The notes beneath the pieces are model-generated. The model was not told where the DNA came from and ran no database searches. It was given only the letters and a program-made list of their open reading frames with translations. The position numbers and the translations under genes were made by a program. Below are positions 1-11,504 of a stretch of 64,000 nucleotides of DNA, in pieces. The first letter of the stretch is position 1, and each line of letters opens with the position of its first letter. Source of the stretch: Gottfriedia solisilvae (GTDB taxonomy: Bacteria > Bacillota > Bacilli > Bacillales > Bacillaceae_G); NCBI RefSeq assembly GCF_002128405.1, contig NZ_NETJ01000009.1:1-64000 (forward strand). The letters are read 5' to 3'.

Positions 1-100
1 AAGAGGTCACACCCGTTCCCATACCGAACACGGCAGTTAAGCTCTTCAGCGTCGATGGTAGTTGGGGGTTTCCCCCTGTGAGAGTAGAACGTCGCCTGGT
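1..100 (+). rRNA. rrf: 5S ribosomal RNA, 3' part
   Basis: The first 100 bases match the body and 3' end of a Bacillus 5S rRNA, including the segments GTTCCCATACCGAACACGG, GTTAAGCTCTTCAGC and GGGGGTTTCCCCCTGTGAGAG. About 16 bases at the 5' end lie outside the window. This is the end of an rRNA operon, which also precedes ctsR in B. subtilis. Confidence 0.95.
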
Positions 101-105
101 AAATG

Positions 106-137
106 AAAAACATCAGCTAATAAGCTGATGTTTTTTT
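106..137 (+). terminator. Intrinsic terminator of the rRNA operon
   Basis: An 8-bp stem CATCAGCT/AGCTGATG with an AATA loop is followed by seven T residues and preceded by five A residues. It starts a few bases after the 5S gene, so it ends the rRNA transcript. Confidence 0.93.
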
Positions 138-337
138 GTGTTTGTAAAGATAGAGGATTGTTTTTAAAATGATCAGCAGGAATTTGAAAGAATTAGGAGT
201 AATAAATAAAGTACTTCATTATTCAATGTAACTTATTAAAAATAACTACATAATAAACATTCATTTACATATATTTATATAATACAAATCAGATTAAGTC
301 GTTCATACTTTGGCAAAAATAATAAAAGAGTTATTAG

Positions 338-385
338 TTGAAATTTTTCTTGAAAGGAATATAATAATAGTCAAAGATAGTCAAA
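338..385 (+). promoter_or_regulatory. ctsR promoter with CtsR operator
   Basis: TTGAAA (338-343) and TATAAT (360-365) are 16 bp apart and make a sigma-A promoter. Just downstream lies AGTCAAAGATAGTCAAA (369-385), a heptad direct repeat with a 3-bp spacer that fits the known CtsR box. Its place at the transcription start predicts autorepression of ctsR-mcsA-mcsB-clpC, relieved by heat or McsB action. The stretch 138-337 upstream is AT-rich and shows no gene. Confidence 0.88.
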
Positions 386-405
386 GTCAGTAAGGGTGGT
401 TTGTA

Positions 406-867
406 ATGAAAAATATATCAGATATTATTGAACAATATCTAATGCAGTACTTTGATGTATCAGACAAAGATTATGTTGAAATAAAAAGAAGTGAAATTGC
501 TAATAAATTCGATTGTGTACCATCACAAATTAATTATGTTATTAATACAAGGTTTACGTTAGAAAGAGGATATGTAGTTGAAAGTAAACGTGGTGGTGGA
601 GGTTACATCCGAATTATCAAAGTGCAATTTCATGATAAGGCCAGCGTAATTGATCAGATAATGAATAGTTTTAACGCTAGTATCGCTCAATCCAGCTCAG
701 AAGATTATATACATTTACTCCTTGAGAGAAATGTAATCACAGAAAGAGAAGCAAAAATGATGCTAAGTGTATTAGATCGCTCAGTTTTAATGGTCAATTT
801 ACCTTATCGTGATGAATTAAGGGCAAGGTTATTAAAGGCAATGTTAAGGAGTTTAAAATATAAATAG
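406..867 (+). CDS. ctsR: Transcriptional repressor CtsR
   Basis: This 153-residue protein has the usual CtsR length. CtsR is a dimeric winged helix-turn-helix repressor of class III heat-shock genes (clp genes). The N-terminal domain carries the glycine-rich wing KRGGGGYIRI near residues 62-71, which inserts into the minor groove; the C-terminal helical part (ERNVITEREAKMML) is the dimerisation and McsB/ClpC-sensing domain. A strong ribosome site AAGGGTGGT ends 5 bases before the ATG. It is first in the operon and its own operator overlaps the start site, so autoregulation is expected. Confidence 0.97.
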   Translation: MKNISDIIEQYLMQYFDVSDKDYVEIKRSEIANKFDCVPSQINYVINTRFTLERGYVVESKRGGGGYIRIIKVQFHDKASVIDQIMNSFNASIAQSSSEDYIHLLLERNVITEREAKMMLSVLDRSVLMVNLPYRDELRARLLKAMLRSLKYK

Positions 868-887
868 AATATGGAGGTTGCCCCCCA

Positions 888-1436
888 ATGATATGTCAAG
901 AATGTCAAGAACGTCCGGCAACATTACACTATTCTAAGATTATAAATGGTGAAAAGACAGATATTCACTTATGCGAGAAGTGTGCAAATGATTCAAACAA
1001 CAAATATATTTTTTCCGAAATAGGTGGATATTCTGTAAATGATTTGTTAGCCGGATTATTTAAAGGTAATAATGGTATTTATGAAATGAAAAAAAATACA
1101 ATTCATAAAGATCAACAAATTGAGTGTCCTAGATGTAAGATGACATTTCAAAAGTTTACTAAAATCGGACGCTTAGGTTGTTCAACTTGTTATGAGACAT
1201 TTAAAGAGCAAATGAAACCAATTGTAAAAAGGATTCATAGCGGAAATGTTTCTCATACAGGAAAATTGCCTCAGAAAATTAGTGGAGCAATTTCATTAAA
1301 AAGAAAGTTGAATGATCTCAAAACGCAAATGAAGACTTTTATTGAAAAAGAAGAATTCGAGCAAGCAATCAAATTACGGGATGAAATTCGAACAATCGAA
1401 AAAGATTTACAAATCCTTCAAAAGGAGGGGGAGTAA
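888..1436 (+). CDS. mcsA: McsA, activator of protein arginine kinase
   Basis: McsA is the zinc-binding adaptor that stimulates McsB and feeds CtsR and damaged proteins to ClpCP. The 182 residues show paired CxxC motifs at the N terminus (CQEC, CEKC) and again in the middle ([12 protein letters not shown]), which are zinc sites, followed by a C-terminal UVR coiled-coil ([20 protein letters not shown]), the usual ClpC contact. It lies between ctsR and mcsB with 20 bp and 5 bp gaps, so it is co-transcribed with them. Confidence 0.95.
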   Translation: MICQECQERPATLHYSKIINGEKTDIHLCEKCANDSNNKYIFSEIGGYSVNDLLAGLFKGNNGIYEMKKNTIHKDQQIECPRCKMTFQKFTKIGRLGCSTCYETFKEQMKPIVKRIHSGNVSHTGKLPQKISGAISLKRKLNDLKTQMKTFIEKEEFEQAIKLRDEIRTIEKDLQILQKEGE

Positions 1437-1441
1437 GTTTT

Positions 1442-2506
1442 ATGTCAATTCATCGCATTATAAATGAAGCAATTAGTCCTTGGATGAAGCAAGAAGGTCC
1501 CGATGATGACATTGTACTAAGTAGTCGTATAAGGCTTGCTAGAAATTTTAGCTCATATTTATATCCGACTTTATTAAGCCAAGACAAGGCAAAAGAAATT
1601 TGTCACTTAGTAAAACATTATTTTGAAGGAAGTACAGCTTTACCAAATGCACCTTTTGAATATATTGAAATTAATAAGTTAGAACCTGTAGAAAAACGTG
1701 TACTCATTGAAAAACATTTGATTAGTCCAAATTTAGTTGAATCTGTACATGGTGCATGTATTCTTTCTCAAAATGAACAAATTAGCATAATGATTAATGA
1801 GGAAGATCATTTACGTATTCAAGCCTTATACCCAGGTTTACAACTTAGAGAAGCATTAACAGAGGCGAATAATATAGATAATTATATTGAAAGTCAACTA
1901 GAGTACGCTTTTGATGAAACGATTGGTTATCTAACAAGCTGTCCAACTAATGTAGGTACTGGTTTAAGAGCATCTGTAATGATGCATTTACCGGCACTTG
2001 TCATAACAAAGCAATTTAATCGTTTGATCCCAACAATTAATCAACTTGGATTAGTTGTAAGAGGAATTTATGGTGAAGGTAGCGAAGCTTTAGGTAATAT
2101 CTTTCAGATTTCTAATCAAATCACATTGGGGAAATCGGAAGAAGAGATTATTGAAGATTTGATTACAATCGTTCAACAGTTGATCAAACATGAAAAGTCA
2201 GCTAGAGACGCTCTTGTAAAAACTTCACTAATCAGACTGGAGGACCGAATCTATCGTTCTCTAGGGATACTAAAATATGGTCGAATTATTGAAACAAAAG
2301 AAAGTGCAGTTTGTTTATCAGATGTACAATTAGGTATCGATTTAGGTTTAATAACCGGTCTATCTAAAAACTTTTTAAATGAATTAATGATCCTAACCCA
2401 ACCAGGTATACTACAACAATTTGTTGGTAATCAACTTACACCTGAAGAAAGGGATATAAGAAGAGCATCATTAATTCGAGAAAAACTATCTAGTAAAAAT
2501 AACTAA
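1442..2506 (+). CDS. mcsB: Protein arginine kinase McsB
   Basis: McsB phosphorylates arginine residues on proteins, marking them for ClpCP degradation and inactivating CtsR. It belongs to the phosphagen (guanido) kinase fold: [10 protein letters not shown] near residue 28 binds ATP, and the signature [14 protein letters not shown] contains the catalytic-site cysteine at residue 167. The C-terminal part, absent from classic guanido kinases, binds phospho-arginine. At 354 residues it is slightly shorter than the 363 of B. subtilis. The AGGAGGGGG ribosome site lies in the end of mcsA, which suggests translational coupling. Confidence 0.96.
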   Translation: MSIHRIINEAISPWMKQEGPDDDIVLSSRIRLARNFSSYLYPTLLSQDKAKEICHLVKHYFEGSTALPNAPFEYIEINKLEPVEKRVLIEKHLISPNLVESVHGACILSQNEQISIMINEEDHLRIQALYPGLQLREALTEANNIDNYIESQLEYAFDETIGYLTSCPTNVGTGLRASVMMHLPALVITKQFNRLIPTINQLGLVVRGIYGEGSEALGNIFQISNQITLGKSEEEIIEDLITIVQQLIKHEKSARDALVKTSLIRLEDRIYRSLGILKYGRIIETKESAVCLSDVQLGIDLGLITGLSKNFLNELMILTQPGILQQFVGNQLTPEERDIRRASLIREKLSSKNN

Positions 2507-2526
2507 TTATATGGGAGGAACCAATT

Positions 2527-4968
2527 ATGATGTTTGGTCGATTTACAGAACGTGCTCAAAAAGTATTAGCTCTTTCTCAAGAAGAGGCAATCCGAATTGG
2601 ACACTCAAATATAGGAACAGAACATATATTATTAGGGCTTGTACGTGAAGGAGAAGGAATTGCAGCAAAAGCATTACTTGCTCTTGGATTAAGTCCTGAA
2701 AAAGTACAACAAGAAGTAGAAACTTTAATAGGTCGAGGTCAAGGTGTAGCACAAACAGTACATTATACACCTAGAGCTAAAAAAGTAATTGAGTTATCTA
2801 TGGATGAGGCTCGAAAACTAGGTCACTCTTATGTAGGGACAGAACATATCTTACTTGGCTTAATTCGTGAAGGAGAAGGTGTTGCTGCAAGAGTATTAAA
2901 TAATCTTGGTGTTAGCTTAAATAAAGCTCGTCAACAAGTGCTTCAATTATTAGGTAGCAATGAAAGCTCATCTAATCATCAAAACGGATCAGCTAACCAA
3001 GCAAATACACCTACGTTAGATAGCTTAGCTCGTGATTTAACTGTATCTGCTCGAGAAGGTCGTTTAGATCCTGTTATTGGCCGTAGCAAAGAAATTCAAC
3101 GTGTTATTGAAGTATTAAGCCGTCGTACGAAAAATAACCCTGTTCTAATTGGTGAACCAGGTGTTGGTAAAACAGCAATTGCTGAAGGATTAGCGCAACA
3201 AATTGTAAATAATGAAGTGCCAGAAATTCTTCGTGATAAACGAGTAATGACTCTTGATATGGGGACTGTTGTAGCTGGAACTAAATATCGCGGTGAATTT
3301 GAGGATCGCTTGAAAAAGGTAATGGATGAAATCCGTCAGGCAGGAAATATTATCTTATTCATCGATGAGCTTCATACATTAATCGGTGCTGGTGGCGCTG
3401 AAGGTGCAATTGATGCATCTAATATCTTAAAACCATCACTTGCACGTGGTGAATTACAATGTATCGGTGCTACGACAATTGATGAATACCGTAAATATAT
3501 TGAAAAGGATGCAGCTTTAGAGCGTCGTTTCCAACCAATTACTGTGGATCAACCAAGTGTTGATGAGTCAATTCAAATTCTACAAGGGTTACGCGACCGT
3601 TATGAAGCGCATCATAGAGTATCAATTTCTGATGAAGCGATTATTGAAGCAGTAAAATTATCTGACCGTTATATTACAGATCGTTTCTTACCAGATAAAG
3701 CGATTGATGTAATTGATGAGGCTGGCTCAAAGGTTCGTTTACGTAGCTTTACAACGCCACCAAACTTAAAAGAATTAGAATTGAAATTAGATGAAGTACG
3801 TAAAGAAAAAGATGCGGCTGTTCAAAGCCAAGAGTTTGAAAAAGCAGCATCATTAAGAGATTCAGAGCAAAGATTACGTGAACAATTAGAAGATACAAAA
3901 CGTCAGTGGAAAGAAAAGCAAGGTAAAGAGAATTCTGAGGTGACTGTAGAAGATATTGCTAATGTTGTATCTTCATGGACGAATATCCCAGTTACTAAGC
4001 TTGCACAAACTGAAGCCGATAAGTTGTTAAACATGGAAAGTGTTTTACACAAACGTGTAATCGGTCAAGAAGAAGCTGTTGTTGCTGTATCTAAAGCAGT
4101 AAGACGTGCAAGAGCTGGCTTAAAGGATCCTAAACGTCCAATCGGTTCATTTATCTTCTTAGGGCCAACTGGTGTCGGTAAAACAGAATTAGCGCGAGCT
4201 CTAGCAGAAACAATATTTGGTGACGAGGATGCAATGATTCGTATTGATATGTCTGAGTACATGGAGAAACATGCAACTTCAAGACTAGTTGGTGCACCTC
4301 CAGGATATGTAGGATATGATGAAGGTGGTCAATTAACTGAAAAAGTTAGACGTAAGCCATATTCAGTTATTCTATTAGATGAAATTGAAAAGGCTCATCC
4401 AGACGTATTTAATATCTTACTTCAAGTATTAGAAGATGGTAGATTAACTGATTCTAAAGGTCGAACTGTTGACTTTAGAAATACACTAGTGATCATGACT
4501 TCTAACGTTGGAGCAAGTGCATTAAAAACAAATAAATACGTTGGATTTAATATTAATGATGGAGCGAAAGACTATCAAGATATGAAAGGGAAAGTAATGG
4601 AGGAATTAAAGAAAGCATTCCGACCAGAATTCCTTAACCGTATTGATGAAACAATTGTGTTCCATTCATTAGAGAAAAAACACATTAAAGAGATTGTTCA
4701 TTTAATGGTAAATAGTTTAACAAAACGATTAAAAGAGCAAGAAATCGAATTAGAACTATCTGATGCAGCGATTGATAAAATTGCAGATGAAGGATTCGAT
4801 CCTGAATATGGTGCTCGTCCATTAAGAAGAGCAATCCAAAAGCAAATTGAAGATAGATTATCAGAAGAACTATTAAAAGGTGCTGTTGAGAAAGGACAAA
4901 AAGTTGTACTTGATGTTCAAGAAAATGAATATGTCATTAAATCAGCTGCCGAAATTGTAAATCAATAA
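2527..4968 (+). CDS. clpC: ATP-dependent Clp protease ATPase subunit ClpC
   Basis: ClpC is the AAA+ unfoldase that feeds substrates to ClpP and is the target of the McsA/McsB and MecA adaptors. The 813 residues contain two Clp-N repeats (about 3-70 and 78-145), a first AAA module with Walker A GEPGVGKT and Walker B ILFIDE, a central coiled-coil with a UVR motif, a second AAA module with GPTGVGKT, and the C-terminal D2-small domain. It begins MMFGRF as in B. subtilis. It closes the ctsR operon and is followed by an intrinsic terminator. Confidence 0.98.
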   Translation: MMFGRFTERAQKVLALSQEEAIRIGHSNIGTEHILLGLVREGEGIAAKALLALGLSPEKVQQEVETLIGRGQGVAQTVHYTPRAKKVIELSMDEARKLGHSYVGTEHILLGLIREGEGVAARVLNNLGVSLNKARQQVLQLLGSNESSSNHQNGSANQANTPTLDSLARDLTVSAREGRLDPVIGRSKEIQRVIEVLSRRTKNNPVLIGEPGVGKTAIAEGLAQQIVNNEVPEILRDKRVMTLDMGTVVAGTKYRGEFEDRLKKVMDEIRQAGNIILFIDELHTLIGAGGAEGAIDASNILKPSLARGELQCIGATTIDEYRKYIEKDAALERRFQPITVDQPSVDESIQILQGLRDRYEAHHRVSISDEAIIEAVKLSDRYITDRFLPDKAIDVIDEAGSKVRLRSFTTPPNLKELELKLDEVRKEKDAAVQSQEFEKAASLRDSEQRLREQLEDTKRQWKEKQGKENSEVTVEDIANVVSSWTNIPVTKLAQTEADKLLNMESVLHKRVIGQEEAVVAVSKAVRRARAGLKDPKRPIGSFIFLGPTGVGKTELARALAETIFGDEDAMIRIDMSEYMEKHATSRLVGAPPGYVGYDEGGQLTEKVRRKPYSVILLDEIEKAHPDVFNILLQVLEDGRLTDSKGRTVDFRNTLVIMTSNVGASALKTNKYVGFNINDGAKDYQDMKGKVMEELKKAFRPEFLNRIDETIVFHSLEKKHIKEIVHLMVNSLTKRLKEQEIELELSDAAIDKIADEGFDPEYGARPLRRAIQKQIEDRLSEELLKGAVEKGQKVVLDVQENEYVIKSAAEIVNQ

Positions 4969-5035
4969 TTAATAATTGTTTCTTATCCTTTTAAAATAGG
5001 ATTATAGAATACGGAAACAATCAATTAACTAATTT

Positions 5036-5062
5036 TTGAAAAAGGGCGTGAAGCCCTTTTTC
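5036..5062 (+). terminator. Terminator after clpC
   Basis: AAAAGGGC (5040-5047) pairs with GCCCTTTT (5053-5060) around a GTGAA loop and runs into T residues. It separates the ctsR operon from radA. Confidence 0.9.
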
Positions 5063-5143
5063 TTATATCATAAAAAAGGTAGGATAGACTTAGAATAAAT
5101 ATATTAAATTAAGTAATCATGTTGCATGAGAGGTACAATACAT

Positions 5144-6517
5144 ATGGCTAAAAAGAAAACTAAATTTGTCTGTCAATCTTGTGGTTATGAATCTGTTAAA
5201 TGGGTAGGAAAGTGTCCAGCTTGTAATGAATGGAATACAATGGTTGAGTTCATGGAACAAGCACCAAGTTCTAGAAGATTAACATTTAATACAAGCTCTT
5301 CTACTGAAGGTTCTAAGCCAATCTCCATTATGGAAGTTGAAATTGGGTCTGAAACGCGTATTGAAACGACTTTTCAAGAGTTTAATCGTGTATTAGGTGG
5401 AGGAATTGTTTTAGGTTCTTTAGTATTAATTGGTGGAGACCCTGGTATCGGGAAGTCGACGATGCTTTTGCAGGTTTCTTCACAATTAGCAAAAAAGGAT
5501 CATAAAGTGTTATACGTTTCTGGAGAGGAATCACAGAAACAAATAAAACTTAGAGCAGAACGTCTAGGAATTGTTACAAAAAACTTATTTGTGTTATCAG
5601 AGACTGATCTTTCTTACATTGCTAGATTTATGGATGAAATGGCACCAGATTTTGTTGTAATAGACTCGATTCAAACAATTTATTTGAATGAAGTAACCTC
5701 AGCTCCTGGCAGTGTTTCACAAGTAAGGGAATGTACATCTGAATTAATGAAAATTGCTAAAACAAAAGGTATACCTATATTCATAGTAGGTCATGTTACG
5801 AAGGAAGGGGCAATTGCAGGTCCTCGTTTATTAGAACATATGGTAGATGCAGTTTTATATTTTGAAGGTGAAAGACATCATACATATCGCATTTTAAGAG
5901 CGGTAAAAAATCGCTTTGGTTCAACAAATGAAACTGGCATTTTTGAAATGAAGGAATTAGGTTTGGTCGAGGTGTTAAATCCTTCTGAAATTTTCTTGGA
6001 AGAGCGTCCTTTTGGCGTAGCTGGTTCTACAGTCGTTTCTTCAATGGAAGGGACAAGACCTGTTTTAGTGGAGTTACAAGCGCTTGTATCACCTACTAGT
6101 TTTGGAAATGCAAGAAGAATGGCAACGGGAGTCGATCACAACCGTGTATCTTTAATTATGGCTGTTCTTGAAAAAAGAGTCGGTCTATTATTACAAAATC
6201 AAGATGCATATTTGAAGGTTGCAGGAGGCTTAAAGTTAGATGAACCTGCTGTAGATTTAGCTGTTGCGGTCAGTATTGCTTCAAGTTTTCAAGACAAGCC
6301 TACGAAACCAACAGACGTCGTAATTGGTGAAATTGGCCTAACCGGTGAAGTACGAAGAGTATCTAGGATCGAGCAAAGGGTACAGGAAGCTGCCAAACTT
6401 GGTTTTAAACGAGCAATTATTCCTGCAAAAAATATTGGAGGATGGAGTTTTCCTGAAGGAATGGAAATAATAGGGATAAACTCTGTTCAAGAGGCTTTAA
6501 AACATTTGTTAAGTTAG
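5144..6517 (+). CDS. radA: DNA repair protein RadA
   Basis: RadA is a RecA-like ATPase that drives branch migration of recombination intermediates. From the N terminus it has a four-cysteine zinc finger (CQSC...CPAC), a RecA core with Walker [11 protein letters not shown], the RadA-specific KNRFG motif (in [16 protein letters not shown]), and a Lon-like C-terminal domain ([12 protein letters not shown]...[10 protein letters not shown]). I place the start at ATG 5144, giving 457 residues and the conserved MAKKK terminus, with GAGAGGT 9-10 bases upstream. An ATG at 5126 is in frame but has no ribosome site. Confidence 0.96.
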   Translation: MAKKKTKFVCQSCGYESVKWVGKCPACNEWNTMVEFMEQAPSSRRLTFNTSSSTEGSKPISIMEVEIGSETRIETTFQEFNRVLGGGIVLGSLVLIGGDPGIGKSTMLLQVSSQLAKKDHKVLYVSGEESQKQIKLRAERLGIVTKNLFVLSETDLSYIARFMDEMAPDFVVIDSIQTIYLNEVTSAPGSVSQVRECTSELMKIAKTKGIPIFIVGHVTKEGAIAGPRLLEHMVDAVLYFEGERHHTYRILRAVKNRFGSTNETGIFEMKELGLVEVLNPSEIFLEERPFGVAGSTVVSSMEGTRPVLVELQALVSPTSFGNARRMATGVDHNRVSLIMAVLEKRVGLLLQNQDAYLKVAGGLKLDEPAVDLAVAVSIASSFQDKPTKPTDVVIGEIGLTGEVRRVSRIEQRVQEAAKLGFKRAIIPAKNIGGWSFPEGMEIIGINSVQEALKHLLS

Positions 6518-6527
6518 GAGGGTATAG

Positions 6528-7601
6528 ATGGAAGATCAAAAGCAAAAAACCAAAACGATGCTACCGGTACTAGAGATGATTTCACCTGGTACGCCATTAC
6601 GTGATGGGATTGACAATGTTTTGCGAGCACAGACAGGTGGTTTAATTGTACTGGGCTTCAATGATGAAACAAAACAAATGGTAGATGGCGGCTTTCATAT
6701 TAATGATCCATTTTCTCCAGCAAGCTTGTATGAGTTAGCGAAAATGGATGGTGCAATTATTTTAAATGAAAATGGCTCTAAAATTCTTTTGGCAAATGCG
6801 CAATTAATCCCTGATCAGTCTATTTTTACAAAAGAAACTGGTATGCGTCATCGTACTGCTGAACGTGTATCAAGACAAACTGGAAATTTAGTGATTGCAA
6901 TCTCACAAAGAAGAAATGTCATTACTTTGTACAAAGGGAACCTACGTTATACTTTAAAAGATATAGGGGTCATTTTAACAAAAGCAAACCAAGCGATTCA
7001 AACGCTTGAGAAATATAAAAGTGTATGGAATCAAGGGATTACTTCTCTTAGTATTTTAGAATTTGAGGAATTAGTCACTTTATTTGAAGTTGTCAATGTA
7101 TTACATAGTGTTGAAATGGTATTACGTATTAAAAATGAAATTAATAATTATGTTATAGAACTCGGTGATGAAGGTAGATTGATTGAATTACAATTAATTG
7201 AAATCATTTCGGACCTTGAGGAGGAGGCATTATTATTAATTAAAGATTATCATTATAATAAAGAGCAAAATCCTAAATATATTTTGCAAAAACTACAAGA
7301 GTTAGCAAATGAAGAGTTATTAGAGGACCACGTCATTATTAAACTGCTTGGCTTCCCTAATAATACGAATTTAGAAGAAATGGTTGAGCCGAGGGGTTAT
7401 AGGATGTTAATGAAAATTTCTAGATTACCACCTTTGGTCATCGAGAATTTAACAGAGCGGTTCAGACATTTAAAAGGGATATTTAGAGCTTCACTTGATG
7501 AGCTTGATGATGTCGATGGAATAGGTGAAATCCGTGCTAAAAAAATCAAAGAAGGATTAAAACGAATCCAAGAGCAATTGTATATCAATAGACATAATTG
7601 A
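6528..7601 (+). CDS. disA: DNA integrity scanning protein DisA (diadenylate cyclase)
   Basis: DisA makes c-di-AMP from two ATP and scans DNA for branched structures, delaying sporulation when DNA is damaged. The DAC domain shows the catalytic D74-G-A motif and R107-H-R-T; a helical spine follows, and the C-terminal helix-hairpin-helix ([20 protein letters not shown]) binds DNA. Its 357 residues match the family. It starts 10 bp after radA with AGGAGGG as ribosome site, so the two repair genes are transcribed together. Confidence 0.97.
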   Translation: MEDQKQKTKTMLPVLEMISPGTPLRDGIDNVLRAQTGGLIVLGFNDETKQMVDGGFHINDPFSPASLYELAKMDGAIILNENGSKILLANAQLIPDQSIFTKETGMRHRTAERVSRQTGNLVIAISQRRNVITLYKGNLRYTLKDIGVILTKANQAIQTLEKYKSVWNQGITSLSILEFEELVTLFEVVNVLHSVEMVLRIKNEINNYVIELGDEGRLIELQLIEIISDLEEEALLLIKDYHYNKEQNPKYILQKLQELANEELLEDHVIIKLLGFPNNTNLEEMVEPRGYRMLMKISRLPPLVIENLTERFRHLKGIFRASLDELDDVDGIGEIRAKKIKEGLKRIQEQLYINRHN

Positions 7602-7681
7602 GTTGTTTCGTCTAAGATAGAGTTAATTACAATATAAATAACCATAGTTGTAATTATATATTATTGATAGGAGGTGGCGAA

Positions 7682-8749
7682 GTGATAAAAAGGATAGTAC
7701 AAGTAATTTATATCTTTGTGGGAAGTACATTATGTTTAGTATTGTTTCCACTCTTAGATAAGTTGTTAAAAACAGAGATGCCTTCAATATTACTTAATTC
7801 ATACGTACAAGCATTAAGTGGGGCAGTAATCTTTTTCATTTTATCGCTTTGGTTAGTAGATCCAACAGTAATGTTTATTAGGTATATAGAGGAGAAATTG
7901 TTAAAGGCTCCTATTTCAATGATTTTGTTTGGTAGTTTAGGACTTGTTTTTGGACTTATTCTGGCATTTCTTATTTCATTGCCAATTGACTCGATTAGAT
8001 TACAATATGTGTCATCAATTATTCAGATTGTCGTTACGATTTTGTTAGGTTATTTAGGATTCCAAGTTGGGATTAAGAAAAGAGAAGAATTACTTGGGTT
8101 ATTTACTTTATCAAAAGCTTCTAAGAGAAAAGCAACAGATGAGCAGGATACAGTAGAAACGCCGGTTAAAATTTTAGATACGAGTGTCATTATTGATGGA
8201 CGTATCGCTGACATTTGTCAAACCGGGTTTATAGAAGGAACGATTGTTATTCCGCAATTTGTATTAGCTGAGCTACAGTACATAGCAGATTCTTCTGATA
8301 CGTTAAAACGAAACAGAGGTAGAAGAGGTTTAGATATTCTAAATCGAATTCAAAAAGAGCTTGCTATGAACGTAGAAATTTATGAAGGTGACTTTGAAGA
8401 TGTTCCAGAAGTTGATGCGAAGTTAGTTAAACTTGCAAAGCTAAAGAACGGTATTCTAGTGACGAATGATTTTAATTTAAACAAAGTAAGTGAACTACAA
8501 CAAATTAAGGTATGGAATATAAATGATTTAGCAAATGCTATCAAACCTGTTGTATTACCAGGCGAAGTGATAACGGCATTTGTGGTAAAAGAAGGTAAAG
8601 AGAAACTGCAAGGTGTTGCTTACCTGGATGATGGAACGATGATTGTTGTAGAAGATGGAAAAGAATCAATCGGAAAACGCATAGATACAATCGTTACTAG
8701 TGTTCTGCAAACATCTGCAGGCCGTATGATATTCGCAAAAGTAAAGTAA
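7682..8749 (+). CDS. yacL: Membrane PIN/TRAM domain protein YacL
   Basis: Four N-terminal hydrophobic segments (about residues 4-25, 33-55, 75-98, 103-122) are followed by a PIN nuclease-like domain beginning ILDTSVIIDGRIADI, with further acidic residues in VTNDFNLNK, and a C-terminal TRAM domain likely to bind RNA. A membrane-bound ribonuclease role is a family-based guess; the substrate is unknown. I choose GTG 7682 because AGGAGGT sits 6 bases before it and VIKRIVQ matches the Bacillus N terminus; a TTG at 7664 is in frame but overlaps that ribosome site. Confidence 0.9.
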   Translation: MIKRIVQVIYIFVGSTLCLVLFPLLDKLLKTEMPSILLNSYVQALSGAVIFFILSLWLVDPTVMFIRYIEEKLLKAPISMILFGSLGLVFGLILAFLISLPIDSIRLQYVSSIIQIVVTILLGYLGFQVGIKKREELLGLFTLSKASKRKATDEQDTVETPVKILDTSVIIDGRIADICQTGFIEGTIVIPQFVLAELQYIADSSDTLKRNRGRRGLDILNRIQKELAMNVEIYEGDFEDVPEVDAKLVKLAKLKNGILVTNDFNLNKVSELQQIKVWNINDLANAIKPVVLPGEVITAFVVKEGKEKLQGVAYLDDGTMIVVEDGKESIGKRIDTIVTSVLQTSAGRMIFAKVK

Positions 8750-8774
8750 GGTAAAGTAAAGGGGTAACAGAGGC

Positions 8775-9461
8775 ATGCAATATAAAGTTATTATCCCAGC
8801 AGCGGGTTCAGGCTCTCGAATGGGCGCAGGCTTCAATAAATTATTTCTTAAGATAAAGAATTCACCTATTATCGAATTAACAATTAAAATATTTGGTGAA
8901 GATCAGAGATGTAATGAGATTATATTACCAATCAAAGAAGCTGAGAAACATCTATTTGAAACATTGAACCTACCTAATTCCATTAAACAAAAAATCACAT
9001 ATGTACAAGGTGGGTCTGAAAGACAGGAAAGTGTATATAATGGTTTACTGTCGATTAAAGATGCAGCGGACTATGTTCTTGTACACGATGGTGCAAGACC
9101 TTTTGTATCAAAAGATGTCATTGAACGAATTTTAGAAAGGCTGAATGACCATCAAGCAGTTATTTGTGCAGTTCCTATGAAAGACACTATTAAAAAAGTA
9201 ATTGATGATCAAGTAGTTGAAACAATTGATCGATCTACACTTTGGGGAGTACAAACTCCCCAAGCTTTTACTTATGAATGCTTGGTGCAAGCTCATCAAA
9301 AAGCGATTCAAAATGGTTTTTTAGGGACTGATGATGCAAGCTTAGTTGAATGGAATGGACAAGTTGTTTCAGTGGTAAATGGTGATTATAATAATATAAA
9401 AGTTACAACAAAAGAGGATTTGTTTTTTGCTGAAACAATCTATGAACAATATCGAGATTAG
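8775..9461 (+). CDS. ispD: 2-C-methyl-D-erythritol 4-phosphate cytidylyltransferase
   Basis: IspD joins CTP and MEP to give CDP-ME, the third step of the non-mevalonate isoprenoid pathway. The nucleotide-binding signature [18 protein letters not shown] is at the N terminus, followed by [20 protein letters not shown] and TDDASLVE, all typical of the family. At 228 residues the length is normal. It is followed after 11 bp by ispF, which acts two steps later in the same pathway. Confidence 0.97.
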   Translation: MQYKVIIPAAGSGSRMGAGFNKLFLKIKNSPIIELTIKIFGEDQRCNEIILPIKEAEKHLFETLNLPNSIKQKITYVQGGSERQESVYNGLLSIKDAADYVLVHDGARPFVSKDVIERILERLNDHQAVICAVPMKDTIKKVIDDQVVETIDRSTLWGVQTPQAFTYECLVQAHQKAIQNGFLGTDDASLVEWNGQVVSVVNGDYNNIKVTTKEDLFFAETIYEQYRD

Positions 9462-9472
9462 AAGGTGTTTAC

Positions 9473-9952
9473 ATGTTTAGAATCGGACAAGGGTTTGATG
9501 TTCATGCTTTTGCAGAAAATCGCCCATTAATTATTGGTGGCATTGAAATTCCGTATGAGCTTGGCTTACTTGGACATTCAGATGCTGATGTGCTTCTTCA
9601 TACAATTTCAGACGCTTTATTAGGCGCGATAGGAGAAGGCGATATTGGGAAACATTTCCCAGACACGGACCCAGCTTTTAAAGATGCTGATTCGGCAAAG
9701 CTCTTAATTCATGTTTATCAACTTGTAAAAGATAAAGGTTATGAATTAGTCAATGCTGATTGTACAATTATTGCACAAGCACCAAAAATGGCGCCATACA
9801 TACAATCAATGAGAAGCAGAATTGCAGAATTACTAGAAACGTCTTCTGATCGTATTAATGTAAAAGCAACGACAACTGAAAAGTTAGGTTTTACTGGAAG
9901 AAAAGAAGGAATTGCCTCACAAGCGGTTGTATTGTTACAGAAGAAGGCTTAA
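9473..9952 (+). CDS. ispF: 2-C-methyl-D-erythritol 2,4-cyclodiphosphate synthase
   Basis: IspF cyclises CDP-ME 2-phosphate to MEcPP with release of CMP. The trimeric enzyme's metal ligands D9, H11 and H43 are visible ([15 protein letters not shown]), together with [14 protein letters not shown] and the C-terminal [18 protein letters not shown] loop. At 159 residues it is the standard size and is translated as a pair with ispD. Confidence 0.97.
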   Translation: MFRIGQGFDVHAFAENRPLIIGGIEIPYELGLLGHSDADVLLHTISDALLGAIGEGDIGKHFPDTDPAFKDADSAKLLIHVYQLVKDKGYELVNADCTIIAQAPKMAPYIQSMRSRIAELLETSSDRINVKATTTEKLGFTGRKEGIASQAVVLLQKKA

Positions 9953-9994
9953 ACTAATAAAGTATAATTATAAATCAGTGGAGAGTGTCTACAA

Positions 9995-11455
9995 ATGTCA
10001 AATAGAGTAAGAGTTCGTTATGCACCTAGTCCAACAGGTCATTTACATATTGGTAACGCGCGTACTGCATTATATGTTTATTTATTTGCGAAACATTTTA
10101 ACGGCGATATGGTATTACGTATTGAGGATACAGATATCGAGCGTAACGTTGAAGGTGGCGAAGAAAGCCAAGCTAAATATTTACACTGGTTAGGAATCGA
10201 CTGGAATGAAGGCCCAGATAAGGGTGGAGAATATGGTCCATACCGTCAGTTAGAACGTTTAGATTTATATAAACAATACGCTAACGAGTTAATTGAAAAA
10301 GGTCACGCTTATAAGTGTTATTGTACAGAAGAAGAACTTGCAGCTGAACGTGAAGCTCAAATTGCTTCTGGACTTCCAACTACTCGTTATAGCGGTAAAT
10401 GCCGTCATTTAACAGCGGAAGAAAGAACAGCAAAAGAAACAGAAGGTGCAGAATATACAATTCGTTTTGCAGTACCAACATCTGATACTTACGAATGGGA
10501 AGATATTGTACGTGGAAATATCAAATTCGAATCAAAAGATATCGGTGACTGGGTTCTTGTGAAAAAGAATGGAATTGCTACGTATAACTATGCAGTAGTA
10601 GTAGATGATGCGTTAATGAAAATTAGCCATGTATTACGTGGAGAAGAGCATATTTCGAATACACCAAAACAGTTAATGGTCTACCGTGCATTAAATTGGG
10701 ATGCACCTGAATTTGGACACATGGCTGTAATTGTGAATGAAAACCGTAAAAAGCTTTCAAAACGTGATGAATCTGTATTACAATTTATTGAGCAATATCA
10801 AAACCTTGGTTATTTACCAGAAGCTTTATTTAACTTCATTGCACTTCTTGGATGGTCACCAGTTGGTGAGGAAGAAATTTTCAGTAAAGAAGAATTTATT
10901 AAAATTTTCGACCCTAGCCGTTTAAGCTCAGCACCAGCAATGTTTGATAAGCAAAAGTTAACTTGGATTAACAACCGCTATATTAAAGAGCAACCATTAG
11001 AGAAAGTTGTAGAAATTTCATTACCACATTTAATCGAAGCTGGTTATGTAAAAGAAGAGCGTACTGCAGATGAAAATCTTTGGGTAACGAATCTTGTTGC
11101 ACTTTACCAAGATCAAATGAGCTTTGGTGCTGAAATTGTAGAACTATCTAGCTTATTCTTCAAAGATGAATTAACATTTGGTGAAGAAGAGCAAGCAGTT
11201 ATTTCTGAAGACCAAGTAAAAGAAGTTCTAGCTGCTTTAGTTGAAGAATTAAATTCTTCTGCTGAGTTCACTGTAGATTCGATTAAAATTTCTATGAAAA
11301 ATGTACAAAAAGCTACAGGACATAAAGGTAAAAAATTATTTATGCCAATTCGTGTTGCAACAACTGGACAATGTCACGGACCTGAATTGCCAGCTGCAAT
11401 GACTTTATTAGGAAAAGAAAAAGTTATTGCTCGTTTACAACAAATTATTGGTTAA
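9995..11455 (+). CDS. gltX: Glutamate--tRNA ligase
   Basis: GltX charges tRNA-Glu; in Bacilli it also charges tRNA-Gln, to be amidated later by GatCAB. The class I signatures are present: [12 protein letters not shown] with HIGN at 18-21, and KLSKR at about residue 253. The C-terminal helical anticodon-binding region fills the rest of the 486 residues. As in B. subtilis it is followed by a T-box leader and cysE-cysS. Confidence 0.97.
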   Translation: MSNRVRVRYAPSPTGHLHIGNARTALYVYLFAKHFNGDMVLRIEDTDIERNVEGGEESQAKYLHWLGIDWNEGPDKGGEYGPYRQLERLDLYKQYANELIEKGHAYKCYCTEEELAAEREAQIASGLPTTRYSGKCRHLTAEERTAKETEGAEYTIRFAVPTSDTYEWEDIVRGNIKFESKDIGDWVLVKKNGIATYNYAVVVDDALMKISHVLRGEEHISNTPKQLMVYRALNWDAPEFGHMAVIVNENRKKLSKRDESVLQFIEQYQNLGYLPEALFNFIALLGWSPVGEEEIFSKEEFIKIFDPSRLSSAPAMFDKQKLTWINNRYIKEQPLEKVVEISLPHLIEAGYVKEERTADENLWVTNLVALYQDQMSFGAEIVELSSLFFKDELTFGEEEQAVISEDQVKEVLAALVEELNSSAEFTVDSIKISMKNVQKATGHKGKKLFMPIRVATTGQCHGPELPAAMTLLGKEKVIARLQQIIG

Positions 11456-11504
11456 CAATTTTGCATTCGTGTAATATATATAAATAACATTCATATAGGA
11501 AAAA

